A stretch of DNA of 64,000 nt from CATQHP01 sp965214915 (lineage in GTDB: Bacteria > Acidobacteriota > Terriglobia > Bryobacterales > UBA6623): NCBI GenBank assembly GCA_965214915.1, contig CBDCCP010000001.1, positions 2,232,001 to 2,296,000 on the forward strand, given 5' to 3'. The notes below the pieces were generated by a model. It was given only the letters and a program-made list of their open reading frames with translations, ran no database searches and had not been told where the DNA came from. Both the position numbers and the translations under genes were made by a program. Within the stretch, counting starts at the first letter, position 1; each line of letters opens with the position of its first letter. This document shows, in pieces, positions 37,003 through 45,359 of the stretch.

Positions 37003-37863
37003 GTGGAGAGCAGAACCATCGGCATCGTCGGCGCGGGCCGCGTCGGCCGGGCTTTGGGGGCGCTGTTGGGGCGCCGTCATGAAATCCGGATCGCGTCTCC
37101 GAGCGGCGCCGCGCGGGCGGCCGCGTTCATCGGCGGCGGCGCCCGACCGACGGCGGTCGAAGAATTGGCGAAGCGCTGCAGCCATGTCATCGTGGCCGTG
37201 CCGGATGCCGCAATCGGCGCTGCGGCGGCCAAACTGAGCGGCGGCCGCGTCGCCGCGGCGCTGCATACGTGCGGCTCGTTGGGGCCGTCCGCGCTCGCCC
37301 CTTTGCCCGAGCAAGGGGTTTCCTGCGCGACTTTCCATCCACTGCAAACGTTCGCCTCGCCCGAGCGGGCGGTGGAGCGCCTGCCCGGCGCCGCGTTCGG
37401 CATCTGTGGGACGGGCGCCGCGCTCGAATGGGCGCTCGAGCTTTGCGCGGAGCTTTCCGGCGCGCCCATTGTCGTCGCCGAAAAAAATCTTGCGCTGTAT
37501 CATGCGGCGGCCGTCGTCGCCGGCAACTACGCCATCGGACTCGTTGACGTTGCTGTTATGCTGATGGAGCAGGCGGGAATGGAGCGCGAATCGGCATTGC
37601 AAGCCCTTGCGCCGCTCGTCCTCGCGAGCGCCGAGAACGCCCTGACAATGGGTCCCGAAGCCGCTTTAACCGGGCCGATCGAGCGAGGCGATATTCCGAC
37701 GGTCGAGAGCCATCTGGAATCCTTGCGCGCGGCGCCGGCCAACGCGGACGCCGTTTACCGCGCGCTCGGGCGGCAACTGGCCGGCCTCGCGCGGCGCAGA
37801 GGGCTGCCGGCGGAACAAGCCGCGCGCATCGAGGCCATGCTGCTTCCCCGAACGGATTCATGA
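37003..37863 (+). CDS. Rossmann-like DUF2520 dehydrogenase, possible ketopantoate reductase
   Basis: 286 residues from a GTG at 37003 (GGAAGAGAG upstream); the longer frame would run into the divergent promoter region. It starts with a beta-strand and the NAD(P) motif GAGRVGRALG. A FHPLQTF motif and a LTGPIERGD motif in the helical C-terminal domain identify it as a DUF2520 protein, structurally related to ketopantoate reductase and 6-phosphogluconate dehydrogenase-like enzymes. Its stop overlaps the panB start (ATGA) and panC follows, so it likely supplies the reduction of ketopantoate to pantoate between the two. That role is inferred from context. Confidence 0.85.
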   Translation: MESRTIGIVGAGRVGRALGALLGRRHEIRIASPSGAARAAAFIGGGARPTAVEELAKRCSHVIVAVPDAAIGAAAAKLSGGRVAAALHTCGSLGPSALAPLPEQGVSCATFHPLQTFASPERAVERLPGAAFGICGTGAALEWALELCAELSGAPIVVAEKNLALYHAAAVVAGNYAIGLVDVAVMLMEQAGMERESALQALAPLVLASAENALTMGPEAALTGPIERGDIPTVESHLESLRAAPANADAVYRALGRQLAGLARRRGLPAEQAARIEAMLLPRTDS

Positions 37864-38693
37864 TGAACAAGACCATCCAAGCGGTGCGCGCGCCGGATTT
37901 GCGGCGCATGAAACGGCGGGGCGAAAAGATCGCCATGCTGACGGCCTACGACTTCACGATGGCGCGCCTGCTCGACCGCGCGGGCATCGACGTGCTGCTG
38001 GTCGGCGATTCCCTGGGGATGGTCGTTCTCGGCCACGAGACCACCGTGCCGGTGACGCTCGACATGATGGTCCACCACGCGGCGGCCGCGGCGCGGGGCG
38101 CGCAGCGCGCGCTGGTTGTGGCCGATATGCCGTTCATGACCTACCAAACGAGCGTCCCGACGGCGCTGAGCAACGCGGCTCGGCTGATCCAGCAGGGCGG
38201 CGCGGCGGCGGTGAAGATCGAGGGCGGACACGCCGTGCTCGAAGTCGCGCAGCGCCTCGTCGAGTCGGGCATCCCGGTGATGGGCCACCTGGGTTTGACG
38301 CCGCAAGCGGTCCATCAGATCGGCGGGTTCCGCAAGCAGGCGAAGCATCCGCGGGAGGCGGCTCGTTTGCTAACCGACGCGCGCGCGCTCGAGGCCGCGG
38401 GCGTGTTCGCGGTCGTTCTCGAGGCGATCCCCGAAGACTTGGCCGCGGAAGTAAGCGGCGCTCTCGAGATTCCGACGATCGGCATCGGCGCCGGGCCGTA
38501 CTGCGACGGCCAAGTGCTGGTCAGCCACGATGCTTTCGGCTTGTACGACGAGTTCGTGCCCGGCTTCGTCAAGCAATACGCGCAACTCGGCAGGCAAATG
38601 ACCGAGGCGGCCGAGGCCTACGCGCGCGAGGTGCGCCGCGGCGACTACCCCGCCGCCGCGAAGAGCCGGAAAGGCGATTCGATTTCCCGCTGA
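37860..38693 (+). CDS. panB: Ketopantoate hydroxymethyltransferase
   Basis: 277 residues. A TIM-barrel enzyme that adds a hydroxymethyl group from methylene-tetrahydrofolate to 2-ketoisovalerate, giving ketopantoate, the first step to pantothenate and coenzyme A. Diagnostic sequences: MLTAYDFTMARLLDRAG, VGDSLGMVVLGHETT (Mg2+/substrate site), VVADMPFMTY, GHLGLTPQ and the IGIGAGPYCDGQVLV block. Normal length (about 265-280). The start overlaps the DUF2520 gene by 4 bases and panC begins 16 bases after the stop, so the three form one operon. Confidence 0.97.
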   Translation: MMNKTIQAVRAPDLRRMKRRGEKIAMLTAYDFTMARLLDRAGIDVLLVGDSLGMVVLGHETTVPVTLDMMVHHAAAAARGAQRALVVADMPFMTYQTSVPTALSNAARLIQQGGAAAVKIEGGHAVLEVAQRLVESGIPVMGHLGLTPQAVHQIGGFRKQAKHPREAARLLTDARALEAAGVFAVVLEAIPEDLAAEVSGALEIPTIGIGAGPYCDGQVLVSHDAFGLYDEFVPGFVKQYAQLGRQMTEAAEAYAREVRRGDYPAAAKSRKGDSISR

Positions 38694-38709
38694 TTCCCAC
38701 TGACGGGCG

Positions 38710-39558
38710 ATGGCGACGCTGCAGGTTAAGTCGATAAGCGGCTTGCGGGCGCGGGTTCGGGACGCCCGCGCGGAAGGAAAATCGATCGGCTGCGTGCCGA
38801 CGATGGGGGCGCTGCACGCCGGCCACGCGGCGCTCCTCGACCGCGCGCGAGCGGACTGCGGCTTCGTTGTCGCGACGCTGTTCGTCAACCCGATTCAGTT
38901 CGACGAACGAGCGGATCTCGAGCGCTATCCGCGCTCGCTCGAAGACGATCTCGCGGTCTGCCGGCGGTGCGGCGTCGATGTCCTGTTCGTTCCGCCGGAG
39001 ACCGAAATGTATCCCCGGCGGGCAACTACGTTCGTGGAGGTCGAGGGTCTGACCGACGTGCTGTGCGGAGCGTTCCGGCCGGGCCACTTCCGCGGCGTGA
39101 CGACCGTCGTCATGAAGCTGCTGCACATCGTCGCGCCGGACCGCGCCTACTTCGGGGAAAAGGATTATCAGCAACTCGCCGTCATCCGGCGCATGGTCGA
39201 GGATACGAACATGCCGGCCGAGATCGTGCCCGTAGAAACGGTGCGCGAACCCGATGGCTTGGCGCTGAGCTCGCGCAACAGGAACCTTACGGCGGAGCAG
39301 CGGGCGGCGGCGGCGGCGCTGCCGCGGGCTTTGCAGGCCGCCCGCCGCGCCGTTGCCGCGGGAGAGCGGGATACCGCGGCGCTGCGCAGCGCCGCGCAGC
39401 GGCGGTTCGACCGAGAGCCCCTGTTGCGGCTCGAGTATTTCGAAATCGTCGACCCCGACTCGCTGCAGCGGGTCGAGCGCATCGCCGGCCCCGTGCGCAT
39501 CGCCGCGGCGGCCTGGGCGGGCGAGACCCGCCTGATCGACAATACCGCCGCGGGATAA
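38710..39558 (+). CDS. panC: Pantothenate synthetase
   Basis: 282 residues. It condenses pantoate and beta-alanine using ATP. Motifs: PTMGALHAGHAAL (HxGH nucleotidyl-transfer motif), FVNPIQF, FRPGHFRGVTTVV, FGEKDYQQL (KMSKS-like region) and LSSRNRNL. Third gene of the DUF2520-panB-panC operon. No panD is visible in the window, so beta-alanine must come from elsewhere. Confidence 0.97.
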   Translation: MATLQVKSISGLRARVRDARAEGKSIGCVPTMGALHAGHAALLDRARADCGFVVATLFVNPIQFDERADLERYPRSLEDDLAVCRRCGVDVLFVPPETEMYPRRATTFVEVEGLTDVLCGAFRPGHFRGVTTVVMKLLHIVAPDRAYFGEKDYQQLAVIRRMVEDTNMPAEIVPVETVREPDGLALSSRNRNLTAEQRAAAAALPRALQAARRAVAAGERDTAALRSAAQRRFDREPLLRLEYFEIVDPDSLQRVERIAGPVRIAAAAWAGETRLIDNTAAG

Positions 39559-39614
39559 GGCGTTGCGTTCGGGCCGCTTGCCGCCGCCGTTGCCCGGCGG
39601 CCACGCGTTCCCGC

Positions 39615-39868
39615 AGGCAGCGGTACGGGTAACGGCTCCAGGCCGCCCAGCAAATGGCGACCGTACGGAGCGTCATGGGCCGGGCCGGGCGAGAGCGCGA
39701 AGGTTATCGCCGTTCGAGCATCTGCGGCAACCGGATGAATCTTGGCGCTCCATCCGCCGCGGGATTTCTCGATGGCTTGCGAACCGTCAGATTGGGCCGG
39801 CTCACGTTCCCACGCCGGCGGGGTAGCACAGCCTCGATACGACGGTATTGCTCTTGGGCGATCTCCAT
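39615..39868 (-). pseudogene. N-terminal remnant of an IS5-type transposase
   Basis: From ATG 39868 the sequence begins MEIAQEQYRRIEAVLPRRRG, the usual N-terminus of an IS5-family transposase. After about 23 codons an internal deletion and frame change leads to SQAIEKSRGGWSAKIHPVAA, then TAITFALSPGPAHDAP and LLGGLEPLP, where the similarity stops. The C-terminal catalytic part is absent here. A separate C-terminal piece (40729-40998) starts near the point where this one ends. The remaining bases between panC and the antitoxin gene hold nothing else that I recognise. Confidence 0.7.
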
Positions 39869-39974
39869 ACCTTTCATTGCAGCGCATGCCCGCAGTTAGC
39901 GTTAACGAGATATAGCAGTATCCATGTGTCAAGCAGACCTGGGGAGGGGATGGGGGGGGCCAGAGAAGATCCTG

Positions 39975-40002
39975 TTGAATGAGAGCGTTGGCCAAGTATA
40001 GC
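39975..40002 (+). promoter_or_regulatory. Possible promoter of the toxin-antitoxin pair
   Basis: TTGAAT (39975-39980), 16 bases, TATAGC (39997-40002). It lies about 60 bases before the antitoxin ATG in a locally AT-rich stretch. No experimental support; the operator is not evident. Confidence 0.4.
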
Positions 40003-40062
40003 GGTCGTAGTTTGAATAACAAAAATAGACCTGGAAGCGATGCACGCTGGTATGGTCGCGGC

Positions 40063-40299
40063 ATGAAAACAGCAATCTCACTGCCGGACGAACTGTTCGT
40101 ATCGGCTAACGAGTTGGCGAAGCGGCAAGGAGTATCGAGGAGCGAATTGTACGCCACAGCAGTTTCTGAATACTTGGCGAAACACCGTGACGAAGATGTG
40201 ACGTCCAAGCTCAACGAAGTTTTCTCCGATGAACCGAGCGGCCTCGATCCGACGTTGAGGGCCGCCCAGGCTCGAAGCGTCAACCCTAGCAAATGGTAG
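40063..40299 (+). CDS. Ribbon-helix-helix antitoxin (MazE/CopG-like)
   Basis: 78 residues from ATG 40063. It begins MKTAISLPDELFVSANELAK, a classic ribbon-helix-helix DNA-binding start, followed by QGVSRSELYATAVSEYLAKH. The tail (NEVFSDEPSGLDPTLRAAQ) is acidic and flexible, as expected for the toxin-binding part. The toxin gene overlaps its end by 7 bases. It should neutralise the toxin and repress the operon. The pair is bracketed by IS5 fragments, so it was probably acquired. Confidence 0.88.
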   Translation: MKTAISLPDELFVSANELAKRQGVSRSELYATAVSEYLAKHRDEDVTSKLNEVFSDEPSGLDPTLRAAQARSVNPSKW

Positions 40300-40637
40300 T
40301 TGCGCGCCGCGAGGTGTGGTGGGCGGATCTGGATGTTCCGCGAGGATCGGAGCCTGGTTTTCGCCACCCCGTCCTCATCGTCCAAACCGATGCTTTCAAT
40401 CGAAGCAGGTTGAGAACAATCCTTGGTGTTATCCTCACGTCGAACACACGGTTACTCGACGCTCCCGGGAACGTCCTGCTTCCAGCGACGAGCACAGGGC
40501 TCCCGAAGGACTCCGTCGCCAACGTCATTCAGATCGTGACTCTCGACGAATCCTATCTCTCCGCTCGGGTCGGGCAAGTTTCCCGGAAACTTATGGCTCG
40601 CGTCGATTCCGGGCTCAGGCGGATCCTGGATTTATAG
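40293..40637 (+). CDS. MazF/PemK-family endoribonuclease toxin
   Basis: 114 residues, 7-base overlap with the antitoxin. MazF-type SH3-like barrel markers: RREVWWADLDVPRGSEPGFRH (with the conserved PxxGSE..xxRP-like loop), PVLIVQTDAFNRS, and LPKDSVANVIQIVTLD. Such toxins cleave mRNA at short sequences; specificity unknown. The frame is complete, so the module may be functional. Confidence 0.9.
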   Translation: MVVARREVWWADLDVPRGSEPGFRHPVLIVQTDAFNRSRLRTILGVILTSNTRLLDAPGNVLLPATSTGLPKDSVANVIQIVTLDESYLSARVGQVSRKLMARVDSGLRRILDL

Positions 40638-40728
40638 TCGGCTTAGTGCGTCGCCTCCGGCGCACGTGTACCGGCGCCATGGCTGCGCCGTTGACGCCGA
40701 TCGCGCCTTGGGTCAGGGCGTGTGAACA

Positions 40729-40998
40729 CTAACGTAGGGCCTCCGCGATGAGGGCGCAATGCAAAAAACCGAGCAACGTCACGTCCAGTTTATCGAAGCG
40801 GGAGAAGATACGGCGGAAGCCCTTGAGTCGGCGAAAGAGTCTTTCGATCTCCTTGCGGCGACGATAGAGCATCCGGTCATATTCCCAGGGTTGCAAGCGC
40901 CTGCGAAGGGGTGGGACGACGGGAGTCCAAGCGGAATCCAAGGCCAACTGACGTGTCCGTTGGTCGGCATAGGCGCCATCCATAAGCAAAGGCAGCGG
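40729..40998 (-). pseudogene. C-terminal remnant of an IS5-type transposase
   Basis: Reads APLPLLMDGAYADQRTRQLA, VVPPLRRRLQPWEYDRMLY, then RKEIERLFRRLKGFRRIF and LLGFLHCALIAEALR to TAG at 40729. This is the C-terminal catalytic part of IS5-family transposases (second D in MDGAY, E in EIERLFRRLKG). The N-terminal part is missing; the sequence upstream switches abruptly to an NHL-repeat fragment near 40998. Confidence 0.75.
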
Positions 40999-41097
40999 TG
41001 CGGGCAACCTCTACATCGCCGATAGAGGCAACCACCGCATTCGCAAGGTGGACACATCGGGAACGATTGCCACGGTCGCGGGGACCGGGGAGGCCGC
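40998..41097 (+). pseudogene. Fragment of an NHL-repeat protein gene
   Basis: A plus-strand stretch of about 33 codons reads GNLYIADRGNHRIRKVDTSG followed by TIATVAGTGEAAG, which is one NHL repeat. It is close in sequence to the NHL repeats of the giant protein (for example the units near 23300-23500) but lies between two transposase fragments with no start or continuation. Confidence 0.6.
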
Positions 41098-41606
41098 GGG
41101 CGGCGCCGCTCGCCGAGGGCCACGGCGACGGGCCGCGTGCGCTGCGGCGCGACATACTTGCGGGCGTAGATGCGCGTCTGTCGCAGGTTGTACAAGCGCC
41201 CGTTGGAGCTGCCGGCCAAACGTTCGAAACGAACGTCGCCGAACACTTTCCAGGCGCGCTCGCAGAGCTTGCGCGTGGCCGGCCCGGATAATCTTCCATG
41301 CACTTCGTCCCCATGCACTTCGTCCGTTTCCGCCGGCAGCAGGATATCCTCCCGTGTATAGCGTCGCACGAAGGGCTTGGCCGGCCCCGCCGTCGATCGC
41401 GAACGCCCCTGCGCCAGGTAGCGCGCGATCAGCCGCGCCAACTGCGCCCGGCTCAGGCCCGTCGTGCGCTGCAAGTAGCGGCGCAGCAAACCCCGTTCCG
41501 CCTTGCCCAGCCGCCAGTAGCCAAAACGCGCCGGTACGCTCCCGATGTGCCTGTAGGCCGCTTCCCGCTGCGGCGCCGGCGCCGCTGTCCCCGCGCTATC
41601 TTCCAC
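41095..41606 (-). pseudogene. N-terminal half of an integrase-type transposase
   Basis: From a GTG at 41606 it reads VEDSAGTAAPAPQREAAYRH, FGYWRLGKAERGLLRRYLQR, LSRAQLARLIARYL, FVRRYTREDILLPAETDE, RLYNLRQTRIYARK and VAVALGERRRP, then stops at a junction with the NHL fragment. This is the DNA-binding N-terminus of an integrase-core transposase; the catalytic part is absent here. A five-residue repeat DEVHGDEVHG reflects a 15-bp tandem duplication. The C-terminal half of what appears to be the same family is at 21464-22070. Confidence 0.65.
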
Positions 41607-41881
41607 AAAAAACTACATGCCTTGTCCCAAGAGAAACGCGCCTGCCGGCGTGAGGATTAGAGGGGGATGCGGGGAACATCGGAGGACGATTTTGTCCAGC
41701 GGACCGGGTTCGCCCAAGACACCGGCGCAGGTACGGGGATTTCCGGAATGCAATACCGCCGCGATGGGTTACCGCCGAAGCAGGTCCGACCGCGTGAAAG
41801 CTCTTCGAGCGGGGTTGGCGGGCGTACGGAGAGCGCCGCTACTACGCGATTCTCCCGTATAGAACCGCGGAATGCGGGCTC

Positions 41882-41980
41882 ATGGCCCGCCCGCGCCGGA
41901 ACCAACCGCTCACTGAAGCGCCCATCGTTCGAGAAGCGAACCGGATGCTTGCGGAATCGGAAGCTACCGCCGCCGCGTAG
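41882..41980 (+). pseudogene. C-terminal scrap of a HigA-type antitoxin
   Basis: Plus-strand codons read MARPRRNQPLTEAPIVREAN then RMLAESEATAAA and TAG. This parallels the end of the intact HigA at 46994-47380 (KRRNQPRAEAPVVLEVKQML, AESAERRAAA). The DNA-binding part and any toxin gene are missing. Upstream bases 41607-41881 hold nothing else recognisable. Confidence 0.55.
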
Positions 41981-42054
41981 TCCCTCGACGGCGCGCCAAG
42001 CGCCGGCCGCGCCGGCGCGTCTTCGAGCCGCGATACAATTCGGGAACCCCCTGC

Positions 42055-43545
42055 ATGGTTTCTTCCCGACCGATCCGCACCCGCCGCCAACTCCAGACGT
42101 TCGTTCGTAAAAACTTCCGCGACCAGTTGTTTGTCAGCGTCTCGAACCGCGAGCCGTTCGTCCATTCCTACGACCCCGCGGGCGGAATTCAGGCCAAGTT
42201 CGCCGCCGGCGGCTTGACGCTGGCTCTGCATCCGGTGATGCAGGCCGTCGGCGGCGTGTGGGTTGCGCACGGCTCGGGCGCGGCGGACCGGGCAACCGTG
42301 GACGAGCACGACCGGGCGCGCGTGCCGCCGGACGACCCCAGCTACACGCTGCAACGGGTCTGGCTGAGCGCGCGGGAAAACAACGGCTACTACAACGGTT
42401 TCGCGAACCAGGCGCTGTGGCCTCTGTGCCACAACGCTTTCACCAAGCCCGTCTTCCGCGAGGCGCACTGGGCCGCGTACCAGGCCGTCAACCGAAAGTT
42501 CGCCGACGCCGTGGCAAGAGTCGTCGGCCGCCGCGCCGCGACGGTTTTCATTCAGGACTATCACTTCGCTCTGCTGCCGCGGCTTGTGCGGGAGCGTTGC
42601 CCGCAAGCGGTCTGCGCGCAGTTCTGGCACATTCCCTGGCCGCTCGAAGGCGTGTTGCGCGTTTGTCCGTGGAGGAGGGAGATTCTCGACGGGCTGCTGG
42701 GCAACGATTTGCTCGGCTTCCACGTGCCGGCGTACGTCGAGCGGTTCAGCGACGGCGCGGCGCGGCAACTTGGCTGCGAACAGGCCGCGCCGGGCGTGCT
42801 GCGGCACAAGAATCGAGAGACGCGGGTCAGGCATTTTCCGATCTCGATCGATTTCGACAAGACGGCGGCGCGCGGCGCCGCCTGCGACGCCGCCGTGCGC
42901 AAGCTGCGCGAGCGCTTCGGACTGCAAGGGAAATTCGTCGTCTTGGGGTTGGACCGCATCGATTACAGCAAGGGCGTCATCGAACGCTTGCAGGCGGTCG
43001 AAGCGCTGCTCGAAACCTATCCCGATATGCGCGGCAAGCTCGTATTTCTCTATGCCGGCTCACCGAGCCGCACGAATATCCCGGCGTACAAAGCTCTGCA
43101 CCGGGATATGAAGCGTTACGAAAGGCGGATCAACAAAAAATACGGCAACGACCGTTGGCGCCCGGTAGTTACCCTTGCCGAGCATCTGCCCTACGAGCAG
43201 GTGTTGGCGCTCTACCGGCTCGCCGATGTCTGCGTCGTCAGCTCGCTCGACGACGGGATGAACCTGGTGGCGAAGGAATTCCTGGCGGCGCGGAACGACG
43301 AACGCGGCCGGCTGCTGCTCAGCGAGTTCACCGGCGCGGCGTGGGAGCTTCCCGGCGCGGAAACGTTCAATCCGTTCGCTACCGACGAGTTCGCCCGAAA
43401 ACTTTACGAGCTGAGCGCGGCCGCCCGCGGCAAGCCGCGGACGGAAATGCGGCGGCTGCGCCGGCGCGTCCGCGAAAACAACGTTTTCGGTTGGATAGGC
43501 GCCATCCTCGAAGAGCTTTCCGCTCTCGACCGGAATCCGCGATGA
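42055..43545 (+). CDS. otsA: Trehalose-6-phosphate synthase (GT20)
   Basis: 496 residues. A GT-B glycosyltransferase that joins glucose from a nucleotide sugar to glucose-6-phosphate. Motifs of the family: SVSNREPFVHSY, GGIQAKFAAGGL, FIQDYHFALLP (usually DYHL), FWHIPWP, GLDRIDYSKGVIERL and the donor-site block SSLDDGMNLVAKEF. It starts at an ATG shortly after the HigA scrap; otsB follows with a 4-base overlap (ATGA), so the two are co-translated. Confidence 0.93.
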   Translation: MVSSRPIRTRRQLQTFVRKNFRDQLFVSVSNREPFVHSYDPAGGIQAKFAAGGLTLALHPVMQAVGGVWVAHGSGAADRATVDEHDRARVPPDDPSYTLQRVWLSARENNGYYNGFANQALWPLCHNAFTKPVFREAHWAAYQAVNRKFADAVARVVGRRAATVFIQDYHFALLPRLVRERCPQAVCAQFWHIPWPLEGVLRVCPWRREILDGLLGNDLLGFHVPAYVERFSDGAARQLGCEQAAPGVLRHKNRETRVRHFPISIDFDKTAARGAACDAAVRKLRERFGLQGKFVVLGLDRIDYSKGVIERLQAVEALLETYPDMRGKLVFLYAGSPSRTNIPAYKALHRDMKRYERRINKKYGNDRWRPVVTLAEHLPYEQVLALYRLADVCVVSSLDDGMNLVAKEFLAARNDERGRLLLSEFTGAAWELPGAETFNPFATDEFARKLYELSAAARGKPRTEMRRLRRRVRENNVFGWIGAILEELSALDRNPR

Positions 43546-44321
43546 AAGAGCTTTTTGAAGCCTGGACGCTGCTTGCTGAGCGCATCGACAAGGCGGACAG
43601 GCTGCTGCTCATGCTCGATGTGGACGGCACGCTGGCGCCGATCGTAGCGCGTCCCGAGGATGCGCGAATCCCCGCCGCGACGCAAGCGGCGCTCGAGGAA
43701 TTAGCGCGCTGCCCGCGGATCACGCCGGCTTTCGTCAGCGGCCGCGCGGTTGCGGATGTCCGCCGGCTGGTCGGCATTGCCCAAGCGCATTACTTCGGCA
43801 GCCACGGGCGCCAAAGGATGAGGCCCGGCAGCGACCGCGTCGAGGTCGATGCGAGCTGCGCCGCGGCCGTCGCCGAAGCCTGTGAAGAACTGTCGGCGGC
43901 GCTTGCGGACATTCCGGGGTTCGCCGTCGAAAACAAGCAGGTCAGCGCCGCGGCGCATTATCGGAACGTGCATCCCCGGCTACACGGACGGGTGGCCGCA
44001 ACCGTCCTCAGGGTGCTTGCGGACAGTCCGCGTTTGCGCCTGTCGGCGGGTAAGATGGTGTTCGATATTACGCCGCGCGACGGCATCGACAAAGGAGCGG
44101 CAGCGAAGTGGCTGCTTGCGGAAGAAGGCGGCTTGGCGTTTTATTTCGGCGACGATACGACCGACGAGAGCGCGTTCGCGGCATTGCCCGACGACTCGGT
44201 CACGGTTTTCGTCGGGCCGCGCGGCGCCGACTCGGCGGCTCGTTATCGACTGGACGACCCCGCCGCCGTCGGGCGCGCCCTGAGGCTGATCCTGGATGCC
44301 TGCAAGAGGCGCAACTCATAG
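43542..44321 (+). CDS. otsB: Trehalose-6-phosphate phosphatase
   Basis: 259 residues. HAD-superfamily phosphatase that removes the phosphate made by OtsA, giving trehalose for osmotic or desiccation protection. Motif I LMLDVDGTLAPI (DxDGT), motif II FVSGR, motif III with Lys in GIDKGAAAKWLL and motif IV FGDDTTDESAF are all present. ATG overlaps the otsA stop. Its 3' end overlaps the convergent dioxygenase gene by 6 bases. Confidence 0.95.
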   Translation: MKELFEAWTLLAERIDKADRLLLMLDVDGTLAPIVARPEDARIPAATQAALEELARCPRITPAFVSGRAVADVRRLVGIAQAHYFGSHGRQRMRPGSDRVEVDASCAAAVAEACEELSAALADIPGFAVENKQVSAAAHYRNVHPRLHGRVAATVLRVLADSPRLRLSAGKMVFDITPRDGIDKGAAAKWLLAEEGGLAFYFGDDTTDESAFAALPDDSVTVFVGPRGADSAARYRLDDPAAVGRALRLILDACKRRNS

Positions 44322-45122
44322 CCGATTTTCCGGCCCTGCGGCGTTCAGCCGCCGCCACTGCGCTTCGCCCACCTCCCTGACGCGCTCGTGAGGCCACACG
44401 TCGAGCGGCGAATAGTTGGGGTGATGGTGTTTTTTGTAGGGATCGTTGCGGGCGGAGTTGTAGCAGCAAATCAACGCCCGGCGGGACTCGCCGCTGTCGT
44501 TGCGGTCGGAGCGGTGCAGGAGGTTGCAGTGAAAGAACAGCCCATCGCCCGGCTCGAGCTCGCAATAGACGCGCGGGCAACGCTGCTCGATCCGCTCGAC
44601 GCGCTCGGGATCGGCGCTGGTTTGATTGCCTTGCCTGAGGTGATCGATGCGGCCCGCGCGGTGCGAGCCTGCGAGCGCCTGCAAGCAGCCGTTTTCCTTC
44701 GCCCCGCGGTCGACGGCTATCATGCAACTCGTCATCCAGGGAAACAGGCAGCCGTTTTCGTACCAGTACCCGTAGTCCTGATGCCAGTTCCAGGCGCCGC
44801 CGGAGCGCGCTTCCTTCAGGATCATCTTGTGGTGGTAATGGTAAACCTCGCCGCCGAGAAAACGCTCGACCGGCCGGACGAGCTTTTCCGAGCGCACGAT
44901 CGCCGCGTAGATCGTGTCTCGCGGCAAGGTATTGACCACAGCCAGGCGCGCGCTGCGGCCTTCGCCGTCGTCGCGGCCGTACGCTTGCGCGGCCAGCCCG
45001 CGATCCCGGCGCGCGATGCGGCTCAGCAAGGCGGCTTCGCCGGCGCAGAGCAGGCGGCGCGCGATCCAGAAGCCGCGGGCCTCGAACTCATCGGCCGCGG
45101 CCTGCAACTCGCTCGGCGTCAT
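44316..45122 (-). CDS. Phytanoyl-CoA dioxygenase (PhyH)-like Fe(II)/2-oxoglutarate oxygenase
   Basis: 268 residues. The double-stranded beta-helix metal triad appears as WNWHQDYGYW (HxD) and the distal histidine in LLHRSDRN, with an Arg about 10 residues later for 2-oxoglutarate (ESRRALICCYN). Bacterial PhyH-family members hydroxylate varied small molecules, including ectoine; the substrate here is not evident. Convergent with otsB by a 6-base overlap. Single gene. Confidence 0.85.
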   Translation of the reverse strand: MTPSELQAAADEFEARGFWIARRLLCAGEAALLSRIARRDRGLAAQAYGRDDGEGRSARLAVVNTLPRDTIYAAIVRSEKLVRPVERFLGGEVYHYHHKMILKEARSGGAWNWHQDYGYWYENGCLFPWMTSCMIAVDRGAKENGCLQALAGSHRAGRIDHLRQGNQTSADPERVERIEQRCPRVYCELEPGDGLFFHCNLLHRSDRNDSGESRRALICCYNSARNDPYKKHHHPNYSPLDVWPHERVREVGEAQWRRLNAAGPENRL

Positions 45123-45359
45123 CGGGAGACCAGTTTATCAGCGGGCCGCGGGCCTCGAGCCGCGGGCGCGAAAACCCGCGGCGCTCGATCTACGGTAATT
45201 TGGAGATGGATACTATTTTGCGGTATGCGTTGGCGCGCGGTCCGTTTTGGTAAGATGGCGAAAGGCGGCAGGTTGCTTCTCGCGCCCGGCCATGCGCCGG
45301 GGCATTGAAGAACCGGGCGGCAATGGAGTGAACGCAATGAGCTCTCGGGGGGTTGCCGG

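Noticed and set aside
41657..41905. 82-codon minus-strand frame before otsA
   Set aside because: No similarity, no ribosome binding site, and it overlaps the HigA scrap on the other strand.
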